Source: Pirellulaceae bacterium (GTDB lineage: Bacteria > Planctomycetota > Planctomycetia > Pirellulales > Pirellulaceae). Taken from it: DNA of 6,701 nucleotides. The notes under the pieces are model-generated. The model did not search any database and was not told the origin of the DNA. It saw only the letters and a list, made by a program, of their open reading frames with translations. The DNA is taken from assembly GCA_013002105.1 (NCBI GenBank), contig JABDKS010000406.1:1-6701 (forward strand), read 5' to 3'. The position numbers and the translations under genes were made by a program. Positions 6,462 through 6,701 of the stretch are shown piece by piece; the first letter of the stretch is position 1, and every line of letters starts with the position of its first letter.

Positions 6462-6556
6462 TCATCTGGTGCAAGCGTACAACCAAGCGAGTGAAAAGCA
6501 CAGTGCAACCGACGCGATTTTCTGATAAACCGGCATATTTCACGCAAAACGGTGGT

Positions 6557-6585
6557 CTGTGCGGCCACATGACACCTGTGCGGCC
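6557..6585. repeat. 10-bp direct repeat, 19 bp apart
   Basis: CTGTGCGGCC occurs at 6557-6566 and again at 6576-6585, separated by 9 bp. The two copies lie 34-62 bp past the stop of the right-edge gene. They might be paired protein-binding sites or a small duplication. Nothing here identifies a binding protein. Confidence 0.45.
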
Positions 6586-6618
6586 TCTTGAATTGGCGTG
6601 ATTTCACAATCGCGTGGT

Positions 6619-6701
6619 TCAAAACGTCCCCCCGCCCCCAAATCCACCGCCGCCATTGGACTTTTGAAACTCTAGATCCACTTCGGTGCGTTGAACCAAC
6701 T
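6619..6701 (-). CDS. C-terminal end of an unidentified protein with a glycine-rich tail (partial)
   Basis: From the right edge the minus strand reads LVQRTEVDLEFQKSN, then GGGGFGGGGTF and TGA at 6619: 26 whole codons. The frame choice rests on the clean Gly-Phe repeat at the end and a charged, ordinary-looking stretch before it. The other minus-strand frames read as irregular Trp/Arg-rich text. Gly-rich ends of this kind occur in several unrelated exported or membrane proteins, so the family cannot be named. The start and all diagnostic domains lie beyond the window. Confidence 0.6.
   Translation of the reverse strand, partial: LVQRTEVDLEFQKSNGGGGFGGGGTF

Larger units (their letters stand above)
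5951..6618. other. Gene-poor intergenic region with several dyads
   Basis: No reading frame here shows a recognisable domain or a good start site. Short frames exist on both strands (for example 50 codons at 6111-6263 plus and 77 codons at 6210-6443 minus), but they overlap each other and resemble nothing known to me. The segment contains perfect inverted repeats at 6042-6068, 6313-6335, 6391-6406 and 6440-6461, a 12-bp palindrome at 6330-6341 and a direct repeat at 6557-6585. It probably holds the helicase promoter and leader on its left and the terminator of the right-edge gene on its right. A small RNA or a decayed gene is possible but unproven. Confidence 0.5.

Overview
This looks like a piece of a planctomycete chromosome, probably from the Pirellulaceae (Rhodopirellula and relatives). 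The strongest sign is the left-edge gene, whose order is signal peptide, planctomycete-type cytochrome c (CxxCH), DUF1587, a carbohydrate-binding-like stretch and DUF1595. That architecture is typical of Planctomycetes, where it occurs in many copies. A secreted sialate O-acetylesterase-type SGNH hydrolase with an extra C-terminal module also fits a polysaccharide-degrading marine planctomycete. Assignment to genus is inference.

Layout. Positions 1-1422 (minus strand) hold the N-terminal 474 codons of the cytochrome/DUF1587 protein, which runs off the left edge. A 219-bp divergent intergenic region (1423-1641) contains a G-rich tract and overlapping weak promoter candidates. Positions 1642-3819 (plus strand) encode the 725-residue esterase. 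The convergent gap 3820-4037 carries four diverged tandem repeats with an exact 23-bp period and a minus-strand intrinsic terminator. Three minus-strand genes follow, reading leftward from 5950: an RhlE-type DEAD-box RNA helicase (4619-5950, TTG start), a 67-codon highly charged small protein (4362-4565), and a cold-shock-domain protein (4038-4238). Positions 5951-6618 show no gene I can support, but hold several perfect dyads and one 10-bp direct repeat. Positions 6619-6701 are the last 26 codons of a minus-strand gene with a glycine-rich C-terminus.

How it works together. The helicase, the Lys/Arg/Glu-rich small protein and the cold-shock protein form a co-oriented group that plausibly acts in RNA remodelling, translation or cold adaptation. 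The terminator at 3966-3992 closes the group. The small gene is missed if only NTG starts are accepted: its only plausible start with a Shine-Dalgarno sequence is ATC. The left half contains two divergently placed exported proteins: a c-type-cytochrome family protein of unknown function and a carbohydrate esterase. No RNA gene, insertion sequence or CRISPR array was recognised.
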